From the NCBI GenBank assembly GCA_949987705.1, contig OX465286.1:8745959-8809958 (forward strand): a stretch of 64,000 nucleotides of DNA, read 5' to 3'. The notes under the pieces are model-generated. The model ran no database searches. It saw only the letters and a list, made by a program, of their open reading frames with translations, and had not been told where the DNA came from. The translations under genes and the position numbers were made by a program. Each line of letters begins with the position of its first letter. Position 1 is the stretch's first letter. The stretch comes from Thereva unica. Its lineage: Eukaryota; Arthropoda; Insecta; Diptera; Therevidae. Positions 10,756 through 21,070 of this stretch are shown piece after piece.

Positions 10756-12688
10756 TTATTATTATTATAAGGAATGAGGGGGCAACCCATATGGTGAACA
10801 CTGCGGCCAAGTTAGGCCTATTGTGTATTTAACCCACTAGCGGAACAGATTATCAGCCTTCCGGATGAACGCAAGAAGGTCTTTAATGATGAATTCTAAG
10901 CCAGATCAGAGCAGGACATTCACAAAGAATATGTGTGGAAGTCTCGTCGCCTTCCAAGCAGAGTCGGCATTCTGTATCGTGAGACAGTCCTAGCTTGTGG
11001 AGGTGGTACCGCAGTCCTACATGGCCAGTGAGATAACCCACCAGCAGCCTTAGGTCCGCTCTGTTTAGAGTGATAGTTAAGGGGTACTATAAGATCTTTA
11101 GCTTGTCTAAGACCTGGGACTGACTCCCAGTAGGCTAGGTTTATTCTCTTAATCCACTCTTCTATCAAGGACTTGGAGGTGGACCGAGAGATGCCACAGA
11201 AAGGTTCTGGGCCCTGGAACAACGTCTCAGACCCCTCCCTCGCGAGGCTGTCTGCAGCCTCATTTCCCTCGATACCCCAGTGTCCGGGGAACCAGCAGAG
11301 CGAGACCTCGTTTCTTCTGGTCAGGCTCTGGATACGTCAAAACACCCTGATACTATTTTGGAAGAAAACTTCAAGAAAACTTCCACTTCAGAGTGCCTTG
11401 ATGGCAGCTTGGCTGTCAGAAAAGATTTTAATGTTGACGCCTTTCAGACCTTTCTCAAGGTTGAGCCTAGCGCAGGTCACAATGGCATGTATTTCAGTCT
11501 GGAAAACAGAGGGCCATTTACCCATTGCAGTCGAGACCTTGGAGTTGGGTCCTGCGACACCAGCCCCTGTGCCATGTTCCATCTTTGACCCGTCAGTAAA
11601 CCAGTGGAGATGTTTTGGATCCCCAGGAAGAATAAGTTCCTCCCACTCAGAGCGATCCGGGATAATCGCTCTGAATTTCCTTTGGAACCGCAATTGACTA
11701 ACCATATGGTCGGATACGCGGCAAATGGAAATGTTTGGGATATTTTTTAAGGATATCCATGTATCCTTTGACCGTATGGGGCCAGTTGGATGAGATCTGA
11801 AGTCTCAAGGCACTTATGGCGGCGGATTTCCATAAGAAGAGATGCAACGAGGTCAATCCAATGATTGCTTCCATTGCAGCTGTGGGAAAGGTCCGCATAG
11901 CTCCGGTAATGGAGAGGCAAGCAAGCCGTTGCAGTTTGCTGCACTTGAGGATCGACGTAACCTGTTTAGTCTTGGGCCACCAAACTATAGCAGCATAAGT
12001 GACAACAGGTTTAACCATCGTATTGTACATCCAGTACATTATTTGTGGTGTAAGACCCCATGTCTTACCCAGAAGCCTTTTGCAGGCCCATATGGCCCTT
12101 GTGGCTTTGCTGATGACGTAGTCAAGTTGAGTGTTCCAGTTCAGCCTCTTGTCTAAATTTACTCCCAAATATTTGACTGAGTCTGAGTACTCAACTGTGG
12201 TATCCTGGATACAGATAGGACCTAGGTCTACTTTGTAGCGTTTGGAAAAAGGTACCAGAACAGCCTTATTTGGGTTGATTGACAGACCCTCCTTGGTACA
12301 CCATCTTTGAACTTCTCGCAGTGCTGTTCTCATGTAATGGTCAAGTCAAACTTCCCAGAGACAATGATGGCAAGATCATCTGCATAGCCGATGACATCGA
12401 AACCGGATTCTGATAGTTTGATCAAGAGTTCGTCCACAACTAGTGACCAGAGTAACGGGGATAAGACTCCACCTTGAGGGCACCCCTTAATAGCCTTGAC
12501 ACTAATGGTGGAGACACCTAGGGTAGAAGAAATGTCAAAATCTGCAAGCATGGCATTTATCCACTCAATCGTGTGAGGATCCAGATTTCTGAGAGCCAAT
12601 GCTCTAGAGATAGAATCATAGCCAGTGTTATCGAAAGCACCTTCGATGTCAAGGAACGCGCATAGGGCAGCTTCTTTAGCGAGGACTA
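10756..12688 (-). mobile_element. LOA/I-group-like non-LTR retrotransposon, 5'-truncated copy with RT and RNase H
   Basis: On the minus strand the RT runs from FLDIEGAFDN through GCPQGGVLSPLLW to GYADDLAII (12692-12330). A frame overlap leads to LREVQRWCTKEGLSINPNK and the thumb region with KYLGVNLDKRLNWN and WACKRLLGKTWGL (12333-11698). RNase H follows with HWFTDGS, QTEIHAI and FSDSQA carrying the acidic residues (11705-11388), then a frameshifted segment ending in a CRLCLEGDETSTHILCEC knuckle at about 10980-10930. The 3' tail at 10756-10772 is (TAA)n. The insertion is flanked by a perfect 13-bp target duplication. Loss of the endonuclease and at least two frameshifts make it non-autonomous. 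Confidence 0.85.
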
Positions 12689-12701
12689 ACAATGGACCTT
12701 A
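12689..12701. repeat. Target-site duplication, right copy
   Basis: Exact repeat of the 13-mer at 10743-10755. It marks the 5' junction of the minus-strand LOA-like insertion. Confidence 0.85.
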
Positions 12702-13237
12702 GCCCAACTATATATCAAAGCGGCATAGGCGTCTCATATGCAGCTTTTCGTCACTTTTTGTTTGGATAATTTATGTAGCAATGCGGCATGCGACGATTTG
12801 TTTCATATATTGCTATACGGCATTAATATTATCAGATGAGACTCGTGTAATTTATTCCTTAAGGTATTTTTTGAGGATATCTTTCGTGTGTAATATCAAA
12901 ATCATCATCTGAAAGCTATTACTAACAACAAAGCTATATTTTCTTGCAGCGAAAAACAAAAACTATTCAATTAATTGAGTGAAATCCCCATTAGGCATAG
13001 GGAAAATATGTTTATAATCACATTAACAACTGACTAATTTACATTCCCGTTCTTTTTTTCATACTATGTATCTAAAAACGGTAAAAGATTTCCTTATTTT
13101 ACCACAACTATACGCACCGCACCATGTATAATCACCCAGGTAAGTAAAAAAATAAATAAAGAGGAAATTTTCTACCGAGTTTGCTTATATTTTTAAATGT
13201 GTTAAATTTCCACCAGCAAAATGATTATATGCCCAGC

Positions 13238-13269
<32 letters not shown>

Positions 13270-16195
13270 GCTGTGGAGGTAACCACCGTCTTACCAAGAG
13301 ATCATTGAAGTTATTTCTTAGATAGTAAAAGAAAAAAAATATATTATGAAAAATCTACTGTGTCGCAGATGCCACATGTTTCTTAGCTTGATGAAAAACC
13401 CGTTGGCATTGATGTGGCAGGTTAACACTAATTACGACACTGTAGCAATCTGGCGTACCTCTGTCTGATGCCAGCTGGCTCTGGCTATGCTATATATTGA
13501 TGTTGCCGATCTTGTGTTATTGTTGTTGTTGTTGTCTGTTATTATGATTACTGTCCATTTCTCTTTAATTATTGCAAAATAATTGTCCAAATTGCCCACG
13601 GATAACACAACGTTGCAGTCGAGTCATATGTACATGGTTCTTTATAGAAGGCTGAGGTTGTACAAGGTTATGTATATATTACATAGATACATATGGGCCA
13701 TAGAGTTAGTTACTTACTATAAAAGTCACATCAGCTCTTTTTTAATGGGAGACTTTACAAATCGCCGATTATTTGCAAACAGGCACATAAAAAAAGAGAA
13801 CTGAAACAAATGAACAACAAGCTAAGGGATTTTTAATTTAAATACAGCGATTTGGTTCGTTTCTCACGTACTAATCTGGATTTTTTTTTTGTATAAAAGT
13901 CCTCTATTCTTCCCTTTCAAAATTAAAATCATTTCTCAAACGAGGCCAAGAACAGAAATATTGAAAGAAAGAAAGAAAAACTAATAAAGTAAACATAATA
14001 AGGGAAAAAAATCTTACTTCTCTCCATGGTGCACAGGTTTCTTTTACAGAATTTTTTGAGCACAAGGATGTTATTGTTTTCGTTGAAGGCCTTCTTCAAA
14101 ATTTTGTTCAATCCTCACGTTTAGGGATCTCCCACAAAAATCCCATTACAGCCGATGGAAGAGGCTATGAATGTTTTTCAAAAAAAAATCGTTTCGGTCT
14201 ACTGAATTTGTGTTTCGTACGTGATTTTTCATTTAAAACAACATGAATTGGGTTTTTGGAAAGGTTTTATAGTATTTTAGAGTAGTAATAATTCATTTCT
14301 TTTTGTGCTTTAGTTGTTTTTGTGAAGATTTTTAATTTAGGCAAGGATTAAATGTCAAAAATGAGATGACAATGAAAACAAAAACAATGTCACAAATTTG
14401 ATATCAATCGTAGATAATGCTCCAAATTATTGCATTTATTGCTGCTTCAAATAATTGAGAGAAAGATTAAAGTACAAATTAATTGTAGAACGTCTAAAGA
14501 TACTTTATATGTTACTATTAAAAACAATATAATAAGGAAATACGAAGAAGTTTTTTTTTGACAAATGGGCGGCCATTCTTACACAAAATAAAATGGTGAA
14601 CAATTTGAAACCAGCATACACACACGTCAGATTTAAAATTAAAACTTAAAATGCCCACAAACTCCTGCTAATTATTAATTAAACAATAAATTGATAAATT
14701 TAATTATTGAAAAAAAAAAAATAAGAAATTTTTAATTAAAAACTAAAAAAATTTATTTACCCGTCTTTATTCTCCTTAATGATTTTGCTACAGCAACATT
14801 TATAAACACTTGAAATAATTAAAAGAAACGCCTTAAAAACGTATTTTTATTATTATTATTATAAAATCACCAAACAATGTAATACTATTCACTCATTAAA
14901 GAAAATTATTTTTATTTAAAAAAAGAAGACCTATTTTCACAATCAAAACACTACCCCCGTACAGACGACACGAAAAACGTAAACAAAAATATTCTCAAAT
15001 TTTAATTCGTAGCACACTCGTGTAAAATCCCCTTCGAGATTCTTTTTTTATTTCTTTCAATTTGAGTAATAGTTTCTCTCGTTTTTCTTATTATTATTTT
15101 ACGCGTATTATATCACAGATTATGGATATACGAAGAAAACAAACGTATTTTTTTCTTCTTTTTTAAGATAATAAGGCCCACATACAAGAGGCGTTACCCT
15201 TGCACAGGCTCTTGTCGAAATGGTTTAGCAACATACTGCCGGCGTTCACCAGGTTTTTATTTTAGCGAAGTCCTTCTTGATCTTTTATAAAATGAGCCAC
15301 CAATGTACGCGGCGGGTATTCTCTTCTTGCAGTTTTGATATTTGTTTTATGAGTGATTTACAATTAAAACTTTTTTTTTGTTTGGCCTCAAAACAACTTC
15401 ATTTACTCCTTATCCCTTACTATATACCCTTGCAAAGACAAGAAGGATATCCACAATAAAAGAAAACATTAAATAAAACCGTCCAGTGTACCTAGGCCCA
15501 CCTGAAGTAGACTCATGACAGTTCACAAAACGTTAAACAAAAAATATATATTCACACTGCCGAAGCATATCCAACATAACACACATAAATACACAAGCCT
15601 CTCTAATTTTTTTTATTTTGATTTATATTTTTGAGGCTGCACATAAATTTCTACATAAATTTTTTTTTTTTATTAGAACTAATTCGAAACAAAACTGCCG
15701 CTAATGTTTTACAAACAAATACACAAAGTCTTTTTGCTTATATGCATATATATATATAAATAAAATAATATTTTTCTTTTTAAAAATCAAACGAAAAAAA
15801 AGTATTTTAACCAAAAACTTTTATGCGCGTCGTAGCCCACAGGCGATCACGGAGTCCCAGCACTGACTGTGACTGGTCTAACTACAATTAAACCAACTAA
15901 ATGTGCCATAATAAATACAGCTTTTTTTTGTGTGTTTAGTATAGAATTTATGTCTTTTAGGACAAATTTAGGTGGGTTTTTATGCTAAATTAGGACAATT
16001 TTTTCAGCATAATTTTTTTGTATATGTTAAGGATGTTTGTATTGATATTTATATATATTTATATTATATCATTTTAGGATTAAATTTACGTATTTTATTC
16101 GGTTTAATCCTGGAAAAAGCTTGAAGTAAAAGCTCAATTAAAATGTTCGTTTTAGGTCTTTTCGGGAAACATTTTAAACACCCTCTTTATAACTT
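12702..16195. other. Unassigned AT-rich spacer upstream of the BthD duplication
   Basis: I see no conserved protein text, terminal inverted repeats or RNA gene. The only distinct element is the AGT microsatellite at 13237-13270. The rest is poly-A/T-rich DNA. Confidence 0.4.
13237..13270. repeat. AGT trinucleotide microsatellite
   Basis: About eleven uninterrupted agt units. Confidence 0.95.
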
Positions 16196-16197
16196 AA

Positions 16198-17557
16198 GCC
16201 TATATACTTTGAAACAAGACACTATATTGCCATTTCAAGCATTATGTTTATTTTACTTAAGAAAAACGATTAAAATAAATATTGTATCAGTAATAAAACA
16301 ATTATAACATCTACTGCAGCTTAACGGACTGGTTTCGACAAGTTTTCTTGGATTTAACGAAACTTTACTCAATCCCTGTTTACATGGGCGTTTAATCTGA
16401 GTAAACTCTGCATGGAAACTGAGTCATTGGCGCTTAATTTGATTAAACTCATGATCTCATTTTGCATGAAAACTCATGGGCGCTTAATCTGACTAAACTC
16501 CGGGTAAACTTTAGATAGAAACTCAGTACATGGGCGCTTACTCTGGATTAACCTAGTGTAAACTCGGCATGGAAGAGACTCAGTAATGTACTAAAACCAA
16601 CTAAAACGAATCTGTATTTTTCATAGAAAAACTTTAGTAGTACCATATATATACCTATATACGTGCATAATTAAATTAGACCTAAACGAAAAAAGAAATA
16701 TTATAACAAAACATTCTAGTACAACATCAATATTCAACAAAGCTTTTCGATATCTGTCAGCGTCTAACCACTGAACTGTACTGTACTGACGTATTGTTAG
16801 AGACGGGGACAATTCTTTGAGCTTAGAAAAAAATTATATCTATATATATTTATTTATATATCTACAAGCATTTTAAGTAAGATAATAACTTGTGAGAGAA
16901 AATAACTGTGAAGAAGGCAGCTTATAACAGTAATCAGGTCACTAATTAACTATTTCGTAAATCGTCCATCTTGTATCTTACCCACATTCAAGATGCCACG
17001 AAAACGAAGAGCAGCAAAGCCATCAACTTCAAAATCATGCGGTGAGCCACCGGTAAGCATTAAAACGAATATTAATACGCTAAAAATATAATTGATATGT
17101 TGATTTATTGATAATTGAACATAATTATTTTTTATAATTAATATTTAGGCCGAGAAGAGACCAGCAAGACCGGAGCCAGAGCCGACATTGAAGGAGGAAA
17201 TAGATCCCACTAAAACGATTATCTTTATTGAGCATTGCCGCAGCTGAAACGTATTTAAAAAGCGAGCTGAAGATTTATTTGCAGCTATCGCTAAAAAATT
17301 ACCAAATCAAAAATTTCAACTGATCCGTAATCCTGGTAATACATCGCGTCACGGATCATTTGAAATTTCAATCGCAAAATATGAGGAGTCGTCCTCTGAT
17401 GGTGGAGCTGGTGCTGGCGAAGGCGGAGGCGACAGCGTCGGCGGCGGTGGCAGCAGCGGCGGCGGCAACGGTGGCGACTCATCATTATCATCAAATAATA
17501 AGTGTTTAATTTGGTCTGGCTTAAAGAAGGGTCCTCCTAGAATGTTGAAATTCCCAA
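16198..17557 (+). repeat. Tandem duplication, copy 1 (1360 bp, carries partial BthD)
   Basis: The segment is repeated directly and immediately downstream as 17558-19400. The junction at 17556-17560 shares AAGCC with 16196-16200, a short microhomology. Excluding two indels, I noticed only three substitutions between copies. The unit starts about 0.8 kb upstream of the BthD start codon and ends inside exon 2, before the stop codon and SECIS. Confidence 0.95.
16330..16600 (-). repeat. Dispersed repeat with four degenerate catgggcgcttaatctg units
   Basis: The motif catgggcgcttaatctg and relatives recur about every 60 bp, each near aaactc...catggaaactcagt. The reverse complement of the block matches 32426-32530 and 57235-57320 (gagtttccgtgcagagttta, ttcgttaaatccaagaag). 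It is therefore a mobile or dispersed repeat lying in the BthD upstream region. It is copied at 18155-18425 by the tandem duplication. Confidence 0.65.
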
Positions 17558-17667
17558 GCCTATATACTTTGAAACAAGACACTATATTGCCATTTCAAGC
17601 ATTATGTTTATTTTACTTAAGAAAAACGATTAAAATAAATATTGTATCAGTAATAAAACAATTATAG
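16993..17667 (+). pseudogene. BthD: BthD/SelH-like selenoprotein gene, partial upstream copy lacking C-terminus and SECIS
   Basis: Exon 1 is 16993-17052 (MPRKRRAAKPSTSKSCGEPP), followed by an intron 17053-17148 with GTAAGC and TTTAG ends, then exon 2 from 17149. The Sec codon TGA is at 17245-17247 in HCRSUNVF. Exon 2 matches the complete copy through RMLKFP, then at 17557 it runs into duplicated upstream DNA. If the TGA were decoded, about 36 unrelated residues would follow before TAG at 17665-17667. The true stop, 3' UTR and SECIS are not included in this copy. Without a SECIS the TGA should terminate translation after 52 residues. Read-through transcription into copy 2 could in principle borrow its SECIS, about 2.3 kb away. 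A residual possibility is that the duplication is an assembly artefact from two haplotypes. Confidence 0.8.
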
Positions 17668-19400
17668 CTCTGTTTCTTAACTCAACGCATTATAATGCAT
17701 TCGCACGAACTTGCATGGTTTCCGTTTCTTTACTTTTTCGTACACCAAAAATTGTACCAGATTTGCTGACGTCACAGCTTCCCCTTCAGTATGAACTTAC
17801 CCAGCGAATTTTCGTTGTTCATGTCGGCCATTTTTCTGGCACAAGTGTCAAAGCATTTATTACAGGTTATAAAAGTAAACAAATCGGCATGTCTGTCAGT
17901 AGCTTAACTTTTGAGTGCTCCCCTGGGACATTGGCTAGGGCTCAAAGAGGTAATTGAAATCTTTACAGTCAGGAATTAGTAAAAATTAACAAAATATACT
18001 TCTTCTTCTTCTTATTTTTAATGAAGTCGCACGAAAACTGTTTCTTTACTTTCTCTTTATTTCCCCCACCACATGAGAAAGTTTTTACACAAAAAATTAT
18101 TGAACGGAAAGTAAAGAAACAGACCTTATAACATCTACTGCAGCTTAACGGACTGGTTTCGACAAGTTTTCTTGGATTTAACGAAACTTTACTCAATCCC
18201 TGTTTACATGGGCGTTTAATCTGGGTAAACTCTGCATGGAAACTGAGTCATTGGCGCTTAATTTGATTAAACTCATGATCTCATTTTGCATGAAAACTCA
18301 TGGGCGCTTAATCTGACTAAACTCCGGGTAAACTTTAGATAGAAACTCAGTACATGGGCGCTTACTCTGGATTAACCTAGTGTAAACTCGGCATGGAAGA
18401 GACTCAGTAATGTACTAAAACCAACTAAAACGAATCTGTATTTTTCATAGAAAAACTTTAGTAGTACCATATATATACCTATATACGTGCATAATTAAAT
18501 TAGACCTAAACGAAAAAAGAAATATTATAACAAAACATTCTAGTACAACATCAATATTCAACAAAGCTTTTCGATATCTGTCAGCGTCTAACCACTGAAC
18601 TGTACTGTACTGACGTATTGTTAGAGACGGGGACAATTCTTTGAGCTTTGTTTTATTTAAAAAGCATAGAAAAAAATTATATCTATATATATTTATTTAT
18701 ATATCTACAAGCATTTTAAGTAAGATAATAACTTGTGAGAGAAAATAACTGTGAAGAAGGCAGCTTATAACAGTAATCAGGTCACTAATTAACTATTTCG
18801 TAAATCGTCCATCTTGTATCTTACCCACATTCAAGATGCCACGAAAACGAAGAGCAGCAAAGCCATCAACTTCAAAATCATGCGGTGGGCCGCCGGTAAG
18901 CATTAAAACGAATATTAATACGCTAAAAATATAATTGATATGTTGATTTATTGATAATTGAACATAATTATTTTTTATAATTAATATTTAGGCCGAGAAG
19001 AGACCAGCAAGACCGGAGCCAGAGCCGACATTGAAGGAGGAAATAGATCCCACTAAAACGATTATCTTTATTGAGCATTGCCGCAGCTGAAACGTATTTA
19101 AAAAGCGAGCTGAAGATTTATTTGCAGCTATCGCTAAAAAATTACCAAATCAAAAATTTCAACTGATCCGTAATCCTGGTAATACATCGCGTCACGGATC
19201 ATTTGAAATTTCAATCGCAAAATATGAGGAGTCGTCCTCTGATGGTGGAGCTGGTGCTGGCGAAGGCGGAGGCGACAGCGTCGGCGGCGGTGGCAGCAGC
19301 GGCGGCGGCAACGGTGGCGACTCATCATTATCATCAAATAATAAGTGTTTAATTTGGTCTGGCTTAAAGAAGGGTCCTCCTAGAATGTTGAAATTCCCAA
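17558..19400 (+). repeat. Tandem duplication, copy 2 (contains MITE and full BthD 5' part)
   Basis: This copy equals 16198-17557 plus a 459-bp MITE with its 5-bp duplication and a 19-bp segment after 18645 (tgttttatttaaaaagcat) absent from copy 1. These indels account exactly for the length difference (1843 versus 1360 bp). Confidence 0.95.
17667..18125. mobile_element. MITE inserted in duplication copy 2, 5-bp TSD TTATA
   Basis: TTATA at 17662-17666 and 18126-18130 flanks the element, while copy 1 has the empty site (caattataacatc) at 16311-16323. The ends are imperfect inverted repeats, gctctgtttcttaac against ggtctgtttctttac read from the right. There is no coding potential. Superfamily is not determined. 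Confidence 0.85.
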
Positions 19401-19462
19401 CTGTTGATGATATATTGGAAGGTATTAAGGCAGCCATGGAAGGTGTAGACTCTACCACTTAA
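18836..19462 (+). CDS. BthD: BthD/SelH-like selenoprotein (complete copy, in-frame Sec codon)
   Basis: Two exons, 18836-18895 and 18992-19462, join with GT/AG ends to give 176 residues including selenocysteine. The TGA at 19088-19090 is residue 53 in HCRSUNVF, a CxxU redox motif following a beta strand (TIIFIEH) as in the thioredoxin-like SelH/SelW fold. The N-terminus is basic (PRKRRAAKP), consistent with the nuclear location known for SelH proteins. The C-terminal block WSGLKKGPPRMLKFPTVDDI (142-161) is the most conserved family signature. Residues 105-130 form a Gly/Ser-rich insertion encoded by GC-rich triplets, unlike the AT-rich surroundings. A SECIS candidate lies about 125 bp after the stop. 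A standard gene finder would truncate the protein at residue 52. The family's role is redox and antioxidant defence. It is convergent with the HACD3-like gene. Confidence 0.9.
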
Positions 19463-19582
19463 AAATATACACATTAAATATATATATAAATATAAATAAA
19501 TAAGAAAAGATAAGGATTTATTTTGTAATTTTTAAGAGAAGGAAAACAGTTTTCTTTAGATAGGAATTTAATGTAGTTGTCA

Positions 19583-19632
19583 TGTATGACCTGCAACAGA
19601 TAAACCCTTAACGGGGGCTCTTGCGGCGAAGT
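19583..19632 (+). promoter_or_regulatory. Candidate SECIS element of BthD
   Basis: In the 3' UTR, ATGA at 19586-19589 and GA at 19628-19629 can form the non-Watson-Crick quartet. Between them, cctgcaacag can pair with ctcttgcgg to make the stem. AAA at 19602-19604 sits about 13 nt after the quartet. An apical mini-stem of CCC/GGG suggests a type 2 SECIS. The spacing fits the eukaryotic consensus; the folding was done by eye. Confidence 0.65.
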
Positions 19633-19766
19633 TTTATTTTTTACTCATTTTTAAATTCCTTTATCGAAAACTAAGAAGAAATATTTGTGTGAAGCTTAAC
19701 AGTTTGTTTATTTTCATTTTTTGTTCTTGTTTTTTTTTTCTTGAAACCATGTAATAATAGGTGTGA

Positions 19767-19772
19767 AATAAA
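19767..19772 (+). terminator. Likely BthD polyadenylation signal
   Basis: AATAAA lies about 300 bp after the stop codon and downstream of the SECIS, with a T-rich stretch following. Other AT-rich near-matches occur earlier (19490s). Confidence 0.45.
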
Positions 19773-19932
19773 TACTTTTGTTTGTATCCGTAAAAAAAAG
19801 ATGAGTTTTACTTGATTTTATTTCGTGGTCTTTGAATTTCAATTTTCAGATATTATTGGGCCTGATCATGGTTTCTGTGCTGAAATTTGAATCGTCAATA
19901 CACGACAAAAGTCGTTTGAGTTGAAGAAAGTT

Positions 19933-20313
19933 GCCCCTGTGCTGAAAGTCGAGTCGTGAGTGGTGACAAGTCGTATAAGTTGAAGAGAGTGACGATTTAG
20001 GCGAATTACGACTTTCAGTACAGAGGCCCAGAGTGGAAATGCTAAGTTTAGTTCAAACCCGTTCACTGAAAGTCGCGATTTCTCTGAAATGTCACTTCCT
20101 TCAACTTAAACGACTTGTCGTGTCGTGACGACAGGACTTTCAGCACAGGGGCCAGTGACTTTTCAGTCGAATTACGATTTTCAGTACAGGGGCTTAACTC
20201 AACTTAGGATTTCCACTCTAGGCCCCTGTGCTGAAAGTCGTCATTCGACTGAAAAGTCACTTTTTTTAACTCAAACGAAGTCAAAACACGGTTCGGCTTT
20301 CAGCACAGGGGTC
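19933..20313. mobile_element. Cluster of foldback MITEs with end GCCCCTGTGCTGAAAGTCG
   Basis: Three units are readable: 19933-20029, about 20065-20153 and 20221-20313. Each begins or ends with gcccctgtgctgaaagtcg or its complement cgactttcagcacaggggc. They share internal words such as gacaagtcgt and gttgaagaaagt. Arms are nearly as long as the units, so each can fold on itself. A further degenerate unit lies just upstream (19870-19925). Relatives occur at 26690, 39758, 48021, 51494, 52010 and 58992. Confidence 0.75.
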
Positions 20314-20517
20314 CATGGCTGGTGCTTGAAATGATATATTTCCATTTTTCAGTCCACGCGCCATTTGTCACTTTAAGCGTCAACCATGATCCTGGCCCAT
20401 TGACTTACATATATTCCGATAGTCTCGATTGCGCAGAATCGAAACTGAATTGGGCAAAATACGCGCCAAAAATATTTGAATATATATAGAATCCACGAAG
20501 ACGAGCACCATTCTAAT

Positions 20518-20951
20518 ACCGAGGTTACATGACACACTCAACACGAACTGAGTTCAATTTTCGGTTTGGTTTGTGTCATCTAACCAGCGACCGACCGAAA
20601 AAATTGTGCCGAACGTGTTCTGAGTGGGTTCACAAGTTTTTGCTTGGTTGAGTACAATTTTCGGTCGGAGTATCATGTAACTAACGACTGTAAAATGAAC
20701 CCAAAATGGAGATTGAAGTAAAGTGTTTTTTTTGGACATTATGAAACAAAAGAACGTGTTAGATGGCAAAAAATATACAAATAAACACATTTATAAAATG
20801 TTTAAGAGTGAAATACGACGAACTGGAATTTAACCAAACCGAAATGACAACTAAAAATCCATGTTCGGTATGTCATATAACACTCGACCGAAAATGCAAA
20901 CTCAGATCGAGTTAAGTTCGGTTTGCGATCGGTTGGTCATGTAACTCCGGT
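20518..20951. mobile_element. MITE between BthD and HACD3-like genes
   Basis: The left end accgaggttacatgacac is mirrored at the right by tggtcatgtaactccggt. Related text continues inward on both sides (gaactgagttcaattttcgg; tcagatcgagttaagttcgg). No coding content was seen. Confidence 0.65.
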
Positions 20952-20997
20952 ATAAATCAGAAAAAATTAACCAAGACAGTTTTATATTCAAGCCCAC

Positions 20998-21003
20998 TTT
21001 ATT
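20998..21003 (-). terminator. Likely HACD3-like polyadenylation signal
   Basis: The complement reads AATAAA 68 bp beyond the stop codon of the minus-strand gene. Confidence 0.6.
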
Positions 21004-21070
21004 TAAATTGAATAAAATCTTCGTTACACTTTGATTTTTCTCTTTTTTTCTTACATAATATTTAATTTAA

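Noticed and set aside
13237..13270. CRISPR-like or regulatory array
   Set aside because: It is a plain AGT microsatellite; no spaced repeats of CRISPR type were seen in the window.
17291..17582. Minus-strand frames rich in Pro or Arg (also 19134-19458)
   Set aside because: They are the antisense of the Gly/Ser-rich BthD segment and have no independent support.
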